A stretch of 64,000 nucleotides of DNA, taken from the NCBI GenBank assembly GCA_032161045.1, contig JAVHTH010000011.1. The stretch is one strand, 5' to 3'. The number at the start of each line of letters is the position of its first letter. The first letter of the stretch is position 1. A program made the position numbers and the translations under genes. This stretch comes from Fervidibacter sinensis. GTDB lineage: Bacteria; Armatimonadota; Fervidibacteria; Fervidibacterales; Fervidibacteraceae. This document shows positions 16,578 through 24,086 of the stretch, piece by piece. Under the pieces are notes generated by a model. That model was not told the DNA's origin. It ran no database searches and was given only the letters and a program-made list of their open reading frames with translations.

Positions 16578-17246
16578 TCACGGGCATAGAATTTGTTTTG
16601 CCCGCTGACAAAACGACCGAACTTTTTCCGGGTCTTTGATGCCGGGCGAAGATTCAACCCCACTGGATACATCAACGCCGAAAGGCTTGACAGTTTCAAT
16701 TGCTTCCAAAACATTGTCAGGTGTTAACCCCCCTGCCAAGAAGCAAGGGACATCCAGACGCTTAACGAGTTCTGCCGCTAATTCCCAAGAACCAATGACA
16801 CCCGTGCCACCGAATCCTTGAGCCGTCGCCGTGTCTAACACAAATGCGTCACAACCAACCTTGACAAAATCTTGAGATTGTTTCAGCAAGTGTTGCAGCA
16901 GCGATGCCTGCTCTGTTGTTGGCAACGGGATTGCCTTCCAAATCTGGCAAGCGACTTTGGCTTTCAGCCTCGCTACTAAGTCCGGCTGCTCATCCCCGTG
17001 TAACTGTAAAGCGAAAGGAGAGAGAAAGTCTACAAGTTCCACAAGTTCCTCAAGGGACTTTGAGCGGGTCACAACGACGGACGGGACCGCCATTTTGCTG
17101 AGCAAGGTCTTCGCTCTTTGCCTTGTCACGCTTCTGGGCGACTTCGGGACTTCCACCACGACGCCGCAGAAGTCTGCTCCAGCCTCATTTGCGACTTGAA
17201 CATCTTCGCATCTCGTCAGTCCACAAATTTTCACCTTGACGCTCAT
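16578..17246 (-). CDS. trpF: Phosphoribosylanthranilate isomerase
   Basis: A 222-residue TIM barrel that isomerises N-(5'-phosphoribosyl)anthranilate in tryptophan synthesis. Motifs are KICGLTRCEDVQVANEAGAD (catalytic Cys), SPRSVTRQRAKTLL, LQLHGDEQPDLVARL, VLDTATAQGFGGTG (catalytic Asp), FLAGGLTPDNV and GVDVSSGVESSPGIKDPEKV. No other trp gene is close; instead it overlaps the end of jag by four bases and so appears to be co-translated with the rpmH-rnpA-yidC-jag cluster. Confidence 0.96.
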   Translation of the reverse strand: MSVKVKICGLTRCEDVQVANEAGADFCGVVVEVPKSPRSVTRQRAKTLLSKMAVPSVVVTRSKSLEELVELVDFLSPFALQLHGDEQPDLVARLKAKVACQIWKAIPLPTTEQASLLQHLLKQSQDFVKVGCDAFVLDTATAQGFGGTGVIGSWELAAELVKRLDVPCFLAGGLTPDNVLEAIETVKPFGVDVSSGVESSPGIKDPEKVRSFCQRAKQILCP

Positions 17247-17971
17247 GATGTCATCCCTGCGGCGTTTTCGGTCTTATTTTGCTTTTGCGCAGATGTGTTC
17301 CTTTGCGAAGGTGCCCTTTGCGATGCTCTCTGTCGCCTCAGCAACTTATCCCGCATTTCCATCGGGGCAACAATGACAACCCGATTTTCCCCTTCTCCCT
17401 CGCTTAAAGTGAAAACCGTTGGGTCGCTTTGCAAAGTCATATGGACTATACGGCGTTCTGCCGCATTCAAGTTCCTGAGCCTCACCAACCTCTTCTGGCT
17501 TCGTGCTTTTTCAGCAGCGTTCAATGCCAGTTGGATTATTGATGCTCGGCGCCGTTCGCGGTATTTGGATGCATCCAATACGATTCGGATAGACTGGGGA
17601 AAGCGCTTGGCAACTGCCGATTGAACGAGCAACTGCAATGCATTGAGCGTGTCACCCCGCTTGCCGATAATCAAACCGGCATCGCTGCCTTCCATATTGA
17701 TGTAAATTTCGCCTTCCCGAACAATCGGCTCTTCCACAGTCAAGTCCCAGCCGGCAAATTGAACGATGGCGTTCAGCAACCCCTTGACAAAAGTTGAAGG
17801 CGAATTCTTGACGGTAACACGAACTCTCGCAGGTTCTGCGCCAATCCCGAAAATCCCGGGCGTCCCTGACTCAAGGACTTCAATCTCAACTTGGTCTCTC
17901 GTGACGCCCAATTGTTGCAATGCCTGTTGGATGGCTTCCTCTACAGTCTTGCCAGTAACTTCAACCTGCAT
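17243..17971 (-). CDS. jag: Jag/KhpB-family RNA-binding protein
   Basis: A 242-residue protein with the three domains of Jag (SpoIIIJ-associated protein, KhpB). Jag_N spans residues 1-50 (MQVEVTGKTVEEAIQQAL, GIFGIG); a KH domain covers about 75-150 (AGLIIGKRGDTLNALQLLVQ); an R3H domain is at about 155-215 (LRNLNAAERRIVHMTLQ, the R-x3-H motif). The last 30 residues are basic and disordered. It binds RNA and is linked to cell elongation and membrane insertion in other bacteria. It follows the yidD-yidC fusion and overlaps trpF by four bases. Confidence 0.94.
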   Translation of the reverse strand: MQVEVTGKTVEEAIQQALQQLGVTRDQVEIEVLESGTPGIFGIGAEPARVRVTVKNSPSTFVKGLLNAIVQFAGWDLTVEEPIVREGEIYINMEGSDAGLIIGKRGDTLNALQLLVQSAVAKRFPQSIRIVLDASKYRERRRASIIQLALNAAEKARSQKRLVRLRNLNAAERRIVHMTLQSDPTVFTLSEGEGENRVVIVAPMEMRDKLLRRQRASQRAPSQRNTSAQKQNKTENAAGMTS

Positions 17972-18009
17972 GACTCACCCCTCACTTTCCGCTTCGGTTG
18001 CATGATTGG

Positions 18010-19536
18010 TTAATTGGTTTTTGTCTTTCGCTTCTGAGATTTCTTTGGCTTCTCTTCGCCTGTCTCCGTCACTTCCCGAACGGGAAGCGTCTCTCGGTAA
18101 TAAACCCGCTTCATCAAAAGGCTCTCGCCGATGTAGAAAACTTGGAACGAGAGCCAATACAGGATGAAGGCAGCGGGGAAAGAATGAAAGAAGATAGCAA
18201 ACATGACCACGAACATGACATTCATCATGAGTTGCTGTTGGCGTTGAGTTGGGTCTTGGGTCGGTGTGCTCATGAAGAAAGTTGAAGCGAAGAAAGTGGC
18301 GAGGTAAAGGGCAAACAAAGGGTAATCAGGTTGGGCAAGGTTGCTGACCCAAAGGAAACTTGCTTTGGCGAATTGGAAGCGGTAATGCAGGACACCATAG
18401 TAAACCCAGAACAGCACAGGAAGTTGAAGCAAAAGCGGCAGACATCCACCTAACGGGTTCACGCCGTGTTCTCGGTAAAGTTTCCAAACTTCGGCGTTAA
18501 GCCTTTGTGGGTCATCTCGGTATCTTTCCTGCAGATCTTGCAGCAAAGGCTGTAAAGCCTGCATCTTCCACATGGACTTCATCGCTTTTCTGTTAAGTGG
18601 GTGCATCAGAACTCGCAGCAAGAACGCAAGGAAGATAACCGCCAAACCGTAACTGTAGGATGGGTTTCGCCCGAAAAGGGTCACAAGTGCGTCAAAAAGT
18701 TGGTAGTTCAGCCCCGTTCGGTAGATTGAGTCAAGTTCATTGCTGATAACTTCGTAGGCACTTTCGTAACGGCGAACTTCCTTCTCTTTTTCGTCCCAAA
18801 CCCAAAGGGGAGCATCATGAATGGGTGAACCGTAACTGGCAGCACCTCCCACACTTGAATGGAGCAGCCTCTCCGCACTTTCCAGCGCCTTTACGACATT
18901 GCGGCTGTTTTTCCCATCCCTTTTCTCCAGCAACTTCGCTTTTAGGTAAGCAGATGCCAGAGCCACTTCTTTGAAGGACTGCAAGTCAATTTGCTGCTTA
19001 TCCCTTTTTCGGATTTGTTGCTCATAAGCCCGCACAACTTCATCAAGTGCTTGCAATGCTTCTTCCTCACGCTTAAGCATCACAAGGGCAACGGCTTCCC
19101 GTAATTTCAAACGGGCAAAAGACTCGCCCCTCTGTTCCTGAACAAGTGGCAACTGCCCTTGAATTTCCGTCCACTCCTTTGCCGCTTGTTCAACGGACTT
19201 AGGCGGTGTCAGCAAATCAACCATACTGGCGGAAGTCCAATCTTTCGCAACAACGACAAAGGGCAAGGACAAAATCAAAAGGAACAACAGCAAAACCCTT
19301 GCAGTTTTCTTTGAACCCCAATGTTCAGGCACAGGGTCATAACCTCCCGGATGGAGCGGGTGGCAGCGTAACAGTCGCTTTATTGCTAACCAACTCCCTC
19401 GCCAGAAACCGAACCTCTCTATTGCTTGCATCGCGTATTCACTGCAAGTCGGCGTGAACCGACAAGTTGGTGGCAAGAGCGGCGAAATGAAACGCTTGTA
19501 GAAACGCAAAATCAAAAGTGCCAGTTTGGTCAACAT
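18010..19536 (-). CDS. yidC: YidD-YidC fusion, membrane protein insertase
   Basis: A 508-residue protein. Residues 1-70 are a complete YidD domain: FYKRFISPLLPP, CRFTPTCSEYAMQAIERFG and LRCHPLHPGGYDPVP. A membrane segment follows (about 79-97), then a 190-residue charged region, and from about 285 the YidC/Oxa1 core: AVIFLAFLLRVLMHPLNRKA (with the groove arginine), LQERYRDDPQRLNAEVWKLY, HGVNPLGGCLPLLLQLPVLF and AAFILYWLSFQVFYIGES. A basic tail (KKSQKRKTKTN) may bind ribosomes. Normally yidD and yidC are separate neighbours; here there is no stop codon between them. It inserts proteins into the cytoplasmic membrane. Confidence 0.92.
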   Translation of the reverse strand: MLTKLALLILRFYKRFISPLLPPTCRFTPTCSEYAMQAIERFGFWRGSWLAIKRLLRCHPLHPGGYDPVPEHWGSKKTARVLLLFLLILSLPFVVVAKDWTSASMVDLLTPPKSVEQAAKEWTEIQGQLPLVQEQRGESFARLKLREAVALVMLKREEEALQALDEVVRAYEQQIRKRDKQQIDLQSFKEVALASAYLKAKLLEKRDGKNSRNVVKALESAERLLHSSVGGAASYGSPIHDAPLWVWDEKEKEVRRYESAYEVISNELDSIYRTGLNYQLFDALVTLFGRNPSYSYGLAVIFLAFLLRVLMHPLNRKAMKSMWKMQALQPLLQDLQERYRDDPQRLNAEVWKLYREHGVNPLGGCLPLLLQLPVLFWVYYGVLHYRFQFAKASFLWVSNLAQPDYPLFALYLATFFASTFFMSTPTQDPTQRQQQLMMNVMFVVMFAIFFHSFPAAFILYWLSFQVFYIGESLLMKRVYYRETLPVREVTETGEEKPKKSQKRKTKTN

Positions 19537-19543
19537 GGTCGTT

Positions 19544-19915
19544 CTACCTCTGCTCGCATTTCTTTTTGTGGCTCAAAGTTTGCCCTCTTTTGTTATCTCG
19601 TTTTGCCTCCACTGCTCGCTTTGTAAATTGCAAATTCGGTTGCTCCCAAGGCAATTTAGGCATAAGCACTAAAGCCACACGATATTTGACAGCAATGTCA
19701 GTGGCAACAGGTGACATTACCTCACGGATACGCATCTGCTCCTCATCGCTACGGGGTAAATTGGCTCTGATGTAAATGATGTCGTCTCTTGCCCGGTAAC
19801 AGTATGCTGTTCGGGCAATTTCAGGAAATTGACGCTTTAATTCCCTCAAATAGCGTTTGACTGCTTTTTGTTCAATAGCGGTTAAGCCATTAAAACACTT
19901 CACGAGTTTTTTCAC
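19544..19915 (-). CDS. Degenerate nucleotidyltransferase (MNT)-like partner of HEPN protein
   Basis: A 123-residue protein. The middle part (TAYCYRARDDIIYIRANLP, then ATDIAVKYRVALVLMPKLP) has the length and strand pattern of minimal nucleotidyltransferases, but the GSRARG loop and the DxD metal motif are not visible, so it may be inactive. The assignment rests on its pairing: it overlaps the HEPN gene by four bases, as in HEPN-MNT toxin-antitoxin operons. The C-terminus is strongly basic. It ends seven bases before the yidD-yidC gene. Alternatively it could be an unrelated small protein. Confidence 0.5.
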   Translation of the reverse strand: MKKLVKCFNGLTAIEQKAVKRYLRELKRQFPEIARTAYCYRARDDIIYIRANLPRSDEEQMRIREVMSPVATDIAVKYRVALVLMPKLPWEQPNLQFTKRAVEAKRDNKRGQTLSHKKKCEQR

Positions 19916-20298
19916 CCCGTCTCAAGGACTTGTCGCACTACCTCAAGAAAGTCACTCGCTAATTTCAGTGCTTTCTGAGCCTGAACGCTCACATTGGTAG
20001 GTTCGTAATCAGCAATTTCCCTCAACTCTCTCAAATCCTGCAACACCGACGCCATCCAACTTGGAAACACTTTGCGCCGATGAATGAGTCGGCGAACGAA
20101 TTCCGCTTGAACTTCACCGTGTTTCCAAGTTCGTGAACGGTAATCGGTCAACTTCAACAGTGCAGCGATGGCAGCGTGAAAGGCTGCGAAATAAGCACGA
20201 CTAACACAAGGGTCAAAGGCTGCCGTCTCCCATGCTCGTCCTGCCACCTGCAAGTTGTCCCTCGCTTTCCGCCAATATACTCGCCAGAACTCGTTCAC
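19912..20298 (-). CDS. HEPN-domain protein
   Basis: A 128-residue all-helical protein with a recognisable HEPN (PF05168-type) core: ARDNLQVAGRAWE, CVSRAYFAAFHAAIAALL (the R-x4-6-H region typical of these proteins) and YRSRTWKHGEVQAEF. The end (FLEVVRQVLETG) is a closing helix. HEPN proteins of this class are RNases or RNA-binding partners of nucleotidyltransferases in toxin-antitoxin systems. It starts 20 bases after the rnpA stop and overlaps the next gene by four bases. Its presence inside the rnpA-yidC cluster is unusual. Confidence 0.8.
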   Translation of the reverse strand: MNEFWRVYWRKARDNLQVAGRAWETAAFDPCVSRAYFAAFHAAIAALLKLTDYRSRTWKHGEVQAEFVRRLIHRRKVFPSWMASVLQDLRELREIADYEPTNVSVQAQKALKLASDFLEVVRQVLETG

Positions 20299-20318
20299 TT
20301 CCTTCTCGCCCCAGACCC

Positions 20319-20732
20319 CTATCCGTTTTCATTTGGTAGTTGCAAAACTCTCGCCTTAACAAGCAACTCCGTTAGCGCTGCATCAACCGCTTGAAAGTTT
20401 GCCGCAGCACATCCGGGTTGTGCAATGATGAATAAGTCAACCCCTTCCTTCATAGCCCACCGCTTAGTTCGGTATGCTTCGCGAAGCCATCGCTTAATTT
20501 TGTTCCTTTGGGTTGCTTTTTTTGCAACCTTCCTTCCGACCGAAAAAGCAATTCTGCGACCCCTACCTTCTCGCCAGCGGACATAGAGAGTCATCAATGG
20601 GTGACGGTATCGCTTTCCTTCTCGCAAACACGCTTCAATGTCTTTTTGACGATGCAACCGTTCGGACTTTGGAAAGCGATTAGTGCCCTTAGGTCCCGCC
20701 GGCACAACAGGCACTAAACGGTCAATCGCCAT
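20319..20732 (-). CDS. rnpA: Ribonuclease P protein component
   Basis: A 137-residue form with the RnpA domain: RFPKSERLHRQKDIEACLRE, LYVRWREGRGRRIAFSVGRKV and the RNR box region KATQRNKIKRWLREAYRTKR. It binds the catalytic RNA of RNase P in tRNA 5' maturation. ATG 20732 with AAAGGG upstream gives a near-normal length and overlaps the rpmH end by 19 bases. The same frame is open upstream to ATG 20870, through all of rpmH; that start would give 183 residues and lies only four bases before the rpmH ATG. Which start is used cannot be decided from sequence. Confidence 0.92.
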   Translation of the reverse strand: MAIDRLVPVVPAGPKGTNRFPKSERLHRQKDIEACLREGKRYRHPLMTLYVRWREGRGRRIAFSVGRKVAKKATQRNKIKRWLREAYRTKRWAMKEGVDLFIIAQPGCAAANFQAVDAALTELLVKARVLQLPNENG

Positions 20733-20863
20733 CGCCCTTTCAACCTGCGCCGCCTTATGACATTGCGACCAGCCTTTGTCGCCATCCTCGCCAAGAAACC
20801 GTGAGTCTTTTTGCGTTTGCGTTTGTTTGGTCTGTAGGTTCGTCCCTGCAACGATTTTGCCAT
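20714..20863 (-). CDS. rpmH: Ribosomal protein bL34
   Basis: A 49-residue basic protein with the unmistakable L34 sequence: RTYRPNKRKRKKTHGFLAR, MATKAGRNVIRRRRLKGR, ending WRLTV. It is part of the large ribosomal subunit. It has a five-residue N-terminal addition (MAKSLQG) before the normal RTYRPN start. The gene overlaps rnpA in another frame and heads the rpmH-rnpA-HEPN-MNT-yidDC-jag-trpF run. A GGGGTGAT ribosome-binding site lies just upstream. No dnaA gene or DnaA box is visible on the other side. Confidence 0.96.
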   Translation of the reverse strand: MAKSLQGRTYRPNKRKRKKTHGFLARMATKAGRNVIRRRRLKGRWRLTV

Positions 20864-20867
20864 TAAC

Positions 20868-20877
20868 CATCACCCCT
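20868..20877 (-). promoter_or_regulatory. Ribosome-binding site shared by rpmH and the long form of rnpA
   Basis: On the minus strand AGGGGTGAT pairs well with the anti-Shine-Dalgarno sequence. Its end merges with the ATG at 20870 (rnpA frame) and lies five bases before the ATG at 20863 (rpmH). The spacing favours rpmH; the first ATG is very close for normal use. Confidence 0.5.
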
Positions 20878-21072
20878 CGTGTCTAAAGCGTAGTTTGCTA
20901 CAAGCCAAGTTCTCGGTCGGTCACGAAGTTTCCTAAAATTCACGCAAAGTTGCACTTACACTCAGTCTCCGTTTTGCTATCCCCTTGCCGCAAATGCCGC
21001 AAACCCGATTAGGTTAATCTGTGTGTTCGGCAATTATAACGCTTCCGTGCCAAACTGAAAACGGTGACCCAA

Positions 21073-21645
21073 ATGAGCAAGCAACAGATTAGACAACTGA
21101 TCAAAGAGCGAATAGCGGCTATGTCCATTGACGAACGAATTCGCGCGACTCAATTGATTTTACAGCGGGCTCGTGCTTTCTTGCTAACAACGGATGCTCA
21201 ACTTGCAGCGTTTTACATGCCTATTTCCGACGAAATTGACATTGTGCCGTTAATTCGTTGGTGGCAGCAAAGGGGTTTACCAGTGGCTTTGCCCAGAACA
21301 TTGACGCAGGAAAAGCGCTTGGAATTTCGGCGAGTTGCTCGTTTGGAAACCGATTTGCACACTGGGGCTTTTGGTATTTTAGAACCGAAGCCATCTTGCC
21401 CGTTGGTAACCCCTGAAGAAATTGACATCATTGTTGTGCCCGGACGCGCTTTTGATGAGTGCTGCAATAGGTTGGGGCGCGGATTGGGTTATTATGACCG
21501 CTTCCTTAAGAACCTGCCACAACGAACTTTGAAAATCGCATTGGCGTTTGAGTGTCAAATCGTGCAAAGGGTGCCAGTCAAGCCCAACGATGTCCCAATG
21601 GATGTCGTGATTACTGAAAGGCGAACAATCTTCTGCCCGAGATGA
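21073..21645 (+). CDS. 5-formyltetrahydrofolate cyclo-ligase
   Basis: A 190-residue enzyme (MTHFS/YgfA family) converting 5-formyl-THF to 5,10-methenyl-THF with ATP. Motifs are an N-terminal basic helix (SKQQIRQLIKERIAAM), AFYMPISDEIDIVPLI (substrate Glu), and the signature VVPGRAFDECCNRLGRGLGYYDRFL with the G-x-G-x-G-YYDR loop; PMDVVITERR ends the fold. GTG 21064 is an alternative start; ATG 21073 has GGTGA upstream. It is divergent from rpmH and precedes a sugar epimerase gene by 19 bases. Confidence 0.93.
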   Translation: MSKQQIRQLIKERIAAMSIDERIRATQLILQRARAFLLTTDAQLAAFYMPISDEIDIVPLIRWWQQRGLPVALPRTLTQEKRLEFRRVARLETDLHTGAFGILEPKPSCPLVTPEEIDIIVVPGRAFDECCNRLGRGLGYYDRFLKNLPQRTLKIALAFECQIVQRVPVKPNDVPMDVVITERRTIFCPR

Positions 21646-21664
21646 TGGAAAGGAGGAGACGCTG

Positions 21665-22501
21665 ATGCAGCCGAAAATTGGTTGGGGACCGGTCAGGTTG
21701 CTTGCACCCATGCTTTCTGAGGGCAAGCCAACTCTTGCCGAATTGTTTGCGATGGCGAAAGATTTCGGCGTTGACACTATTGAGTTACACCACGCTATGA
21801 TTCCTGCTTACGACCGAAGGACGCTTGACGAAATCGTGAATTTACTTCACCGCAATCAATTGAGGTTGTCAATGCTAACTTGTGCCCCTGATTTCACTCA
21901 TCCCGACGAAGACGAAAGGGAAAGACAACTTGACGACATGAAAACGAAAGTTGTGGCTGCTTGGGTCTTAGGTGCAGAGGGGGTTCGGGTCACTGTCGGT
22001 TGCGCACATGAGGAAGTGTCAAGAGAGGAAGGCGTTAAGTGGGCTGTTGAGATGTTGACAAGACTTGCCGAGTTCGCCTACCCACGAGGGGTCAAACTCG
22101 GCTTAGAAAACCACTACAAGGACAGGTTATGGGAGTTGCCCGATTTCGCTTTTGACCCCGATGTTTTTTTGGAAGTCGCGGAACGGCTTAAAGGGACTCC
22201 TGTCGGCATCAACTTTGATTGCGCTAACCCGTTAATGGTGAACCGTGACCCAATCCCGATTTTGCAAGCGGTCGCTGACCGAGTTTGGCATGTCCATGTG
22301 TCTGACAGGAAGGCAGGTGAATACGCTCACAGGGTTTTAGGCGACGGAGATGTCCCACTTGAAGCCATTTTCGCCGAACTTGCTCGCATCGGTTTCAGTG
22401 GCGTCATAAGTCTTGAAGATGGTCAAGCCTATGCCGGCGATGAAGGGACAAAACGCTCTCTCAATTTTTTGCGCCAGCAAATCGCAAAGCATTGGGCGTA
22501 G
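21665..22501 (+). CDS. Sugar phosphate isomerase/epimerase (xylose isomerase-like TIM barrel)
   Basis: A 278-residue AP endonuclease-2/xylose-isomerase-like TIM barrel. Metal-ligand regions are visible: LGLENHYKD (Glu), VGINFDCANPL (Asp), VWHVHVSDRKAG (His-x-His-x-Asp) and GVISLEDGQAY (Glu). Such enzymes epimerise or isomerise keto sugars, inositol intermediates or hydroxypyruvate; the substrate is unknown. GGAGGAGAC upstream supports the ATG at 21665. It is one of three enzymes of this fold in the window. Confidence 0.87.
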   Translation: MQPKIGWGPVRLLAPMLSEGKPTLAELFAMAKDFGVDTIELHHAMIPAYDRRTLDEIVNLLHRNQLRLSMLTCAPDFTHPDEDERERQLDDMKTKVVAAWVLGAEGVRVTVGCAHEEVSREEGVKWAVEMLTRLAEFAYPRGVKLGLENHYKDRLWELPDFAFDPDVFLEVAERLKGTPVGINFDCANPLMVNRDPIPILQAVADRVWHVHVSDRKAGEYAHRVLGDGDVPLEAIFAELARIGFSGVISLEDGQAYAGDEGTKRSLNFLRQQIAKHWA

Positions 22502-22537
22502 AAGTTGTTGACAACTTTTGCATGACACCAATTTGGT

Positions 22538-23245
22538 TCAAAGCAAATCCCGTTTTTGCTTCATTCTCCAATCATCAACAGCAAAGGCTTGGGCGTATTG
22601 AACACCAATTTCAATGCCGCGAATGCGGGTTTGAGCCTGATACCAGTCCCAGTATGGGAAGCCACCTTCACCGCGTCCGATGGCAAAGCATTTGAACGCT
22701 CGTTCCCAATCATCAAAAACATCGCTAATGTCAACATAGATGAAGGGGCGAAAGTTTTCGTGGTCTTCCCAGTTTTCAGCGTAGTAAAGCCGCATCCCGT
22801 GAGCCGGTGGCAAACCGTCAATCTCAAAGTGCGGATTCGCTGCCATGAAGATTGCTCGCTTTGTTAGGTGATGAGTTGCTATGTGGTCGCTGTGGATACT
22901 CTCGCGCCAATGCGTGATGACAACTTGGGGCTGAAGTTGGCGCAATAACTTGGCAATTTCGCGTGCGATTTCGTCGCTGACAGTCAACTCGCCATCGCGA
23001 TAGGGCAAAAAGTGGGGCGTTGCTTGAAGGAGTTCGGCTGCGGCTTCAGATTCGCGTCGCTTTTGCGCCCCGTATTCTTCGGGCGATAGCCTTGAGTTTC
23101 CTTTCTCGCCTAAAGTCAAATGGACAATGTGAACTTCCCAACCGTTGCGAGCGTGTTTGAGCAAAGTCGCACCAGCGGAAAATTCCATGTCGGCAGAATG
23201 AGCCCCTACGGCTACAATGCACTTACGCTCTCCCACTTCACTCAC
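22538..23245 (-). CDS. PIG-L/LmbE-family deacetylase
   Basis: A 235-residue protein of the PIG-L family of zinc-dependent N-acetylglucosaminyl deacetylases. The first zinc motif is AVGAHSADMEFSAGATLL, where the usual AHPDDE is AHSADME; the second region is VVITHWRESIHSDHIATHHL with the H-x2-D/H-x3-H set. Related BshB and MshB enzymes make low-molecular thiols. The changed first motif loses one of two acidic residues, so activity should be checked. It is on the strand opposite the preceding epimerase. Confidence 0.82.
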   Translation of the reverse strand: MSEVGERKCIVAVGAHSADMEFSAGATLLKHARNGWEVHIVHLTLGEKGNSRLSPEEYGAQKRRESEAAAELLQATPHFLPYRDGELTVSDEIAREIAKLLRQLQPQVVITHWRESIHSDHIATHHLTKRAIFMAANPHFEIDGLPPAHGMRLYYAENWEDHENFRPFIYVDISDVFDDWERAFKCFAIGRGEGGFPYWDWYQAQTRIRGIEIGVQYAQAFAVDDWRMKQKRDLL

Positions 23246-23312
23246 CCTTTCACACTAACGATACCTTAAAACCTGCTTGAACGAAATGGTAGTGAGCAAG
23301 TTGTAAGTGATG

Positions 23313-23795
23313 TTAGTAGGGGCGCATAAAATGCGCCCGAAAAAGCGGGCGGACTTTGTCCGCCCCTACTTTTGCGTCATTTACAATGTTTGCACTACCA
23401 ACGAAATGACGGTCAGTAGTGAACACTTGACGAATTTCACGCTTTTGCATCATCACGAAACTTATGCAATCAGTCAAACTCCACTCCTTGTCTGGACGGG
23501 AAAGGAAAAGTGCTAACCCTTCAGCAAACAACCCCTCGGTCAATGGCACGACTTCAAGGACACCCATCATGACAGCGTTTTGAATTTGCTCCCATAGCGC
23601 AACAGCAACTGGGCGTAATGGGGCACGACTAAGAAAGTTCAAGCACTCAATCAAGACAGCGACAGAAGTAATGCGCGGTCTTCGCCCTAAGGACGCATAA
23701 CAGGCTTTTGCCTTTTCATGCAAAGCGTCACCACGGTGAACTAACGCTATCAGCCCGCTACTGTTCAAGAAGACTGGTTCTGCTTGCGTTCCCAT
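23313..23795 (-). CDS. PIN-domain (VapC-like) protein with altered active site and repeat-encoded tail
   Basis: A 160-residue PIN-domain protein: VFLNSSGLIALVHRGDALH (strand 1), VLIECLNFLSR, WSLTDCISFVMMQ and VFTTDRHF. PIN RNases use three or four acidic residues; here the first, normally FLD, is FLN (codon AAC), while the Glu and two Asp are kept. The last 17-20 residues are translated from the hairpin repeat and are not PIN-like, so the natural stop may have been lost. It pairs with the upstream antitoxin-like gene, overlapping it by about 31 bases. GTG 23804 is an alternative start. It is likely a crippled toxin. Confidence 0.8.
   Translation of the reverse strand: MGTQAEPVFLNSSGLIALVHRGDALHEKAKACYASLGRRPRITSVAVLIECLNFLSRAPLRPVAVALWEQIQNAVMMGVLEVVPLTEGLFAEGLALFLSRPDKEWSLTDCISFVMMQKREIRQVFTTDRHFVGSANIVNDAKVGADKVRPLFRAHFMRPY
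23316..23369. repeat. Double hairpin repeat (GTAGGGGCG...CGCCCCTAC)
   Basis: Two hairpins, GGGCGCAT/ATGCGCCC (23320-23338) and GGGCGGAC/GTCCGCCC (23347-23365), lie between GTAGGGG and CCCCTAC ends. Similar units occur at 45455-45680. The repeat forms the last codons of the PIN gene on the minus strand. Confidence 0.7.
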
Positions 23796-24037
23796 TCTTG
23801 CCACGCATCCCCGTAAAGGTATTCATCAAACCGCTCTGCTAAGTCTGGCGGCAATTTCACATTCAACTTTGGCACCCACTCGTCTACCCTCAAAAACGGG
23901 TCATTTTCCCAATCAGGTTCGTGTCGTTCTTCTCCCTCTGGCACGATAACGACAGGGGTCCCGTCGGGGAGTGGTATAGGTTCTTCCAAAACAATTGCAC
24001 CGTCCTTTACTATGCCTCGCCATCTCTGTTTCACCAT
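23765..24037 (-). CDS. VapB-like antitoxin of the PIN pair
   Basis: A 90-residue protein. The start, KQRWRGIVKDGAIVLEEP, then LPDGTPVVIVPEG, is the short beta-sheet domain seen in many small antitoxins next to PIN genes. The C-terminus is acidic and aromatic (PPDLAERFDEYLYGDAWQEW), as expected for the toxin-wrapping part. It overlaps the PIN gene, so the pair is co-translated. It would bind the promoter and neutralise the PIN RNase. Confidence 0.75.
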   Translation of the reverse strand: MVKQRWRGIVKDGAIVLEEPIPLPDGTPVVIVPEGEERHEPDWENDPFLRVDEWVPKLNVKLPPDLAERFDEYLYGDAWQEWERKQNQSS

Positions 24038-24086
24038 TAGGCATCACCTTTTTCGCACCTTACTTGTTACGCTTCGCGCATCACGC

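Noticed and set aside
20864..21072. Replication origin beside rpmH
   Set aside because: rpmH is often next to dnaA and oriC, but neither a dnaA gene nor any TTATNCACA-like box is visible here.
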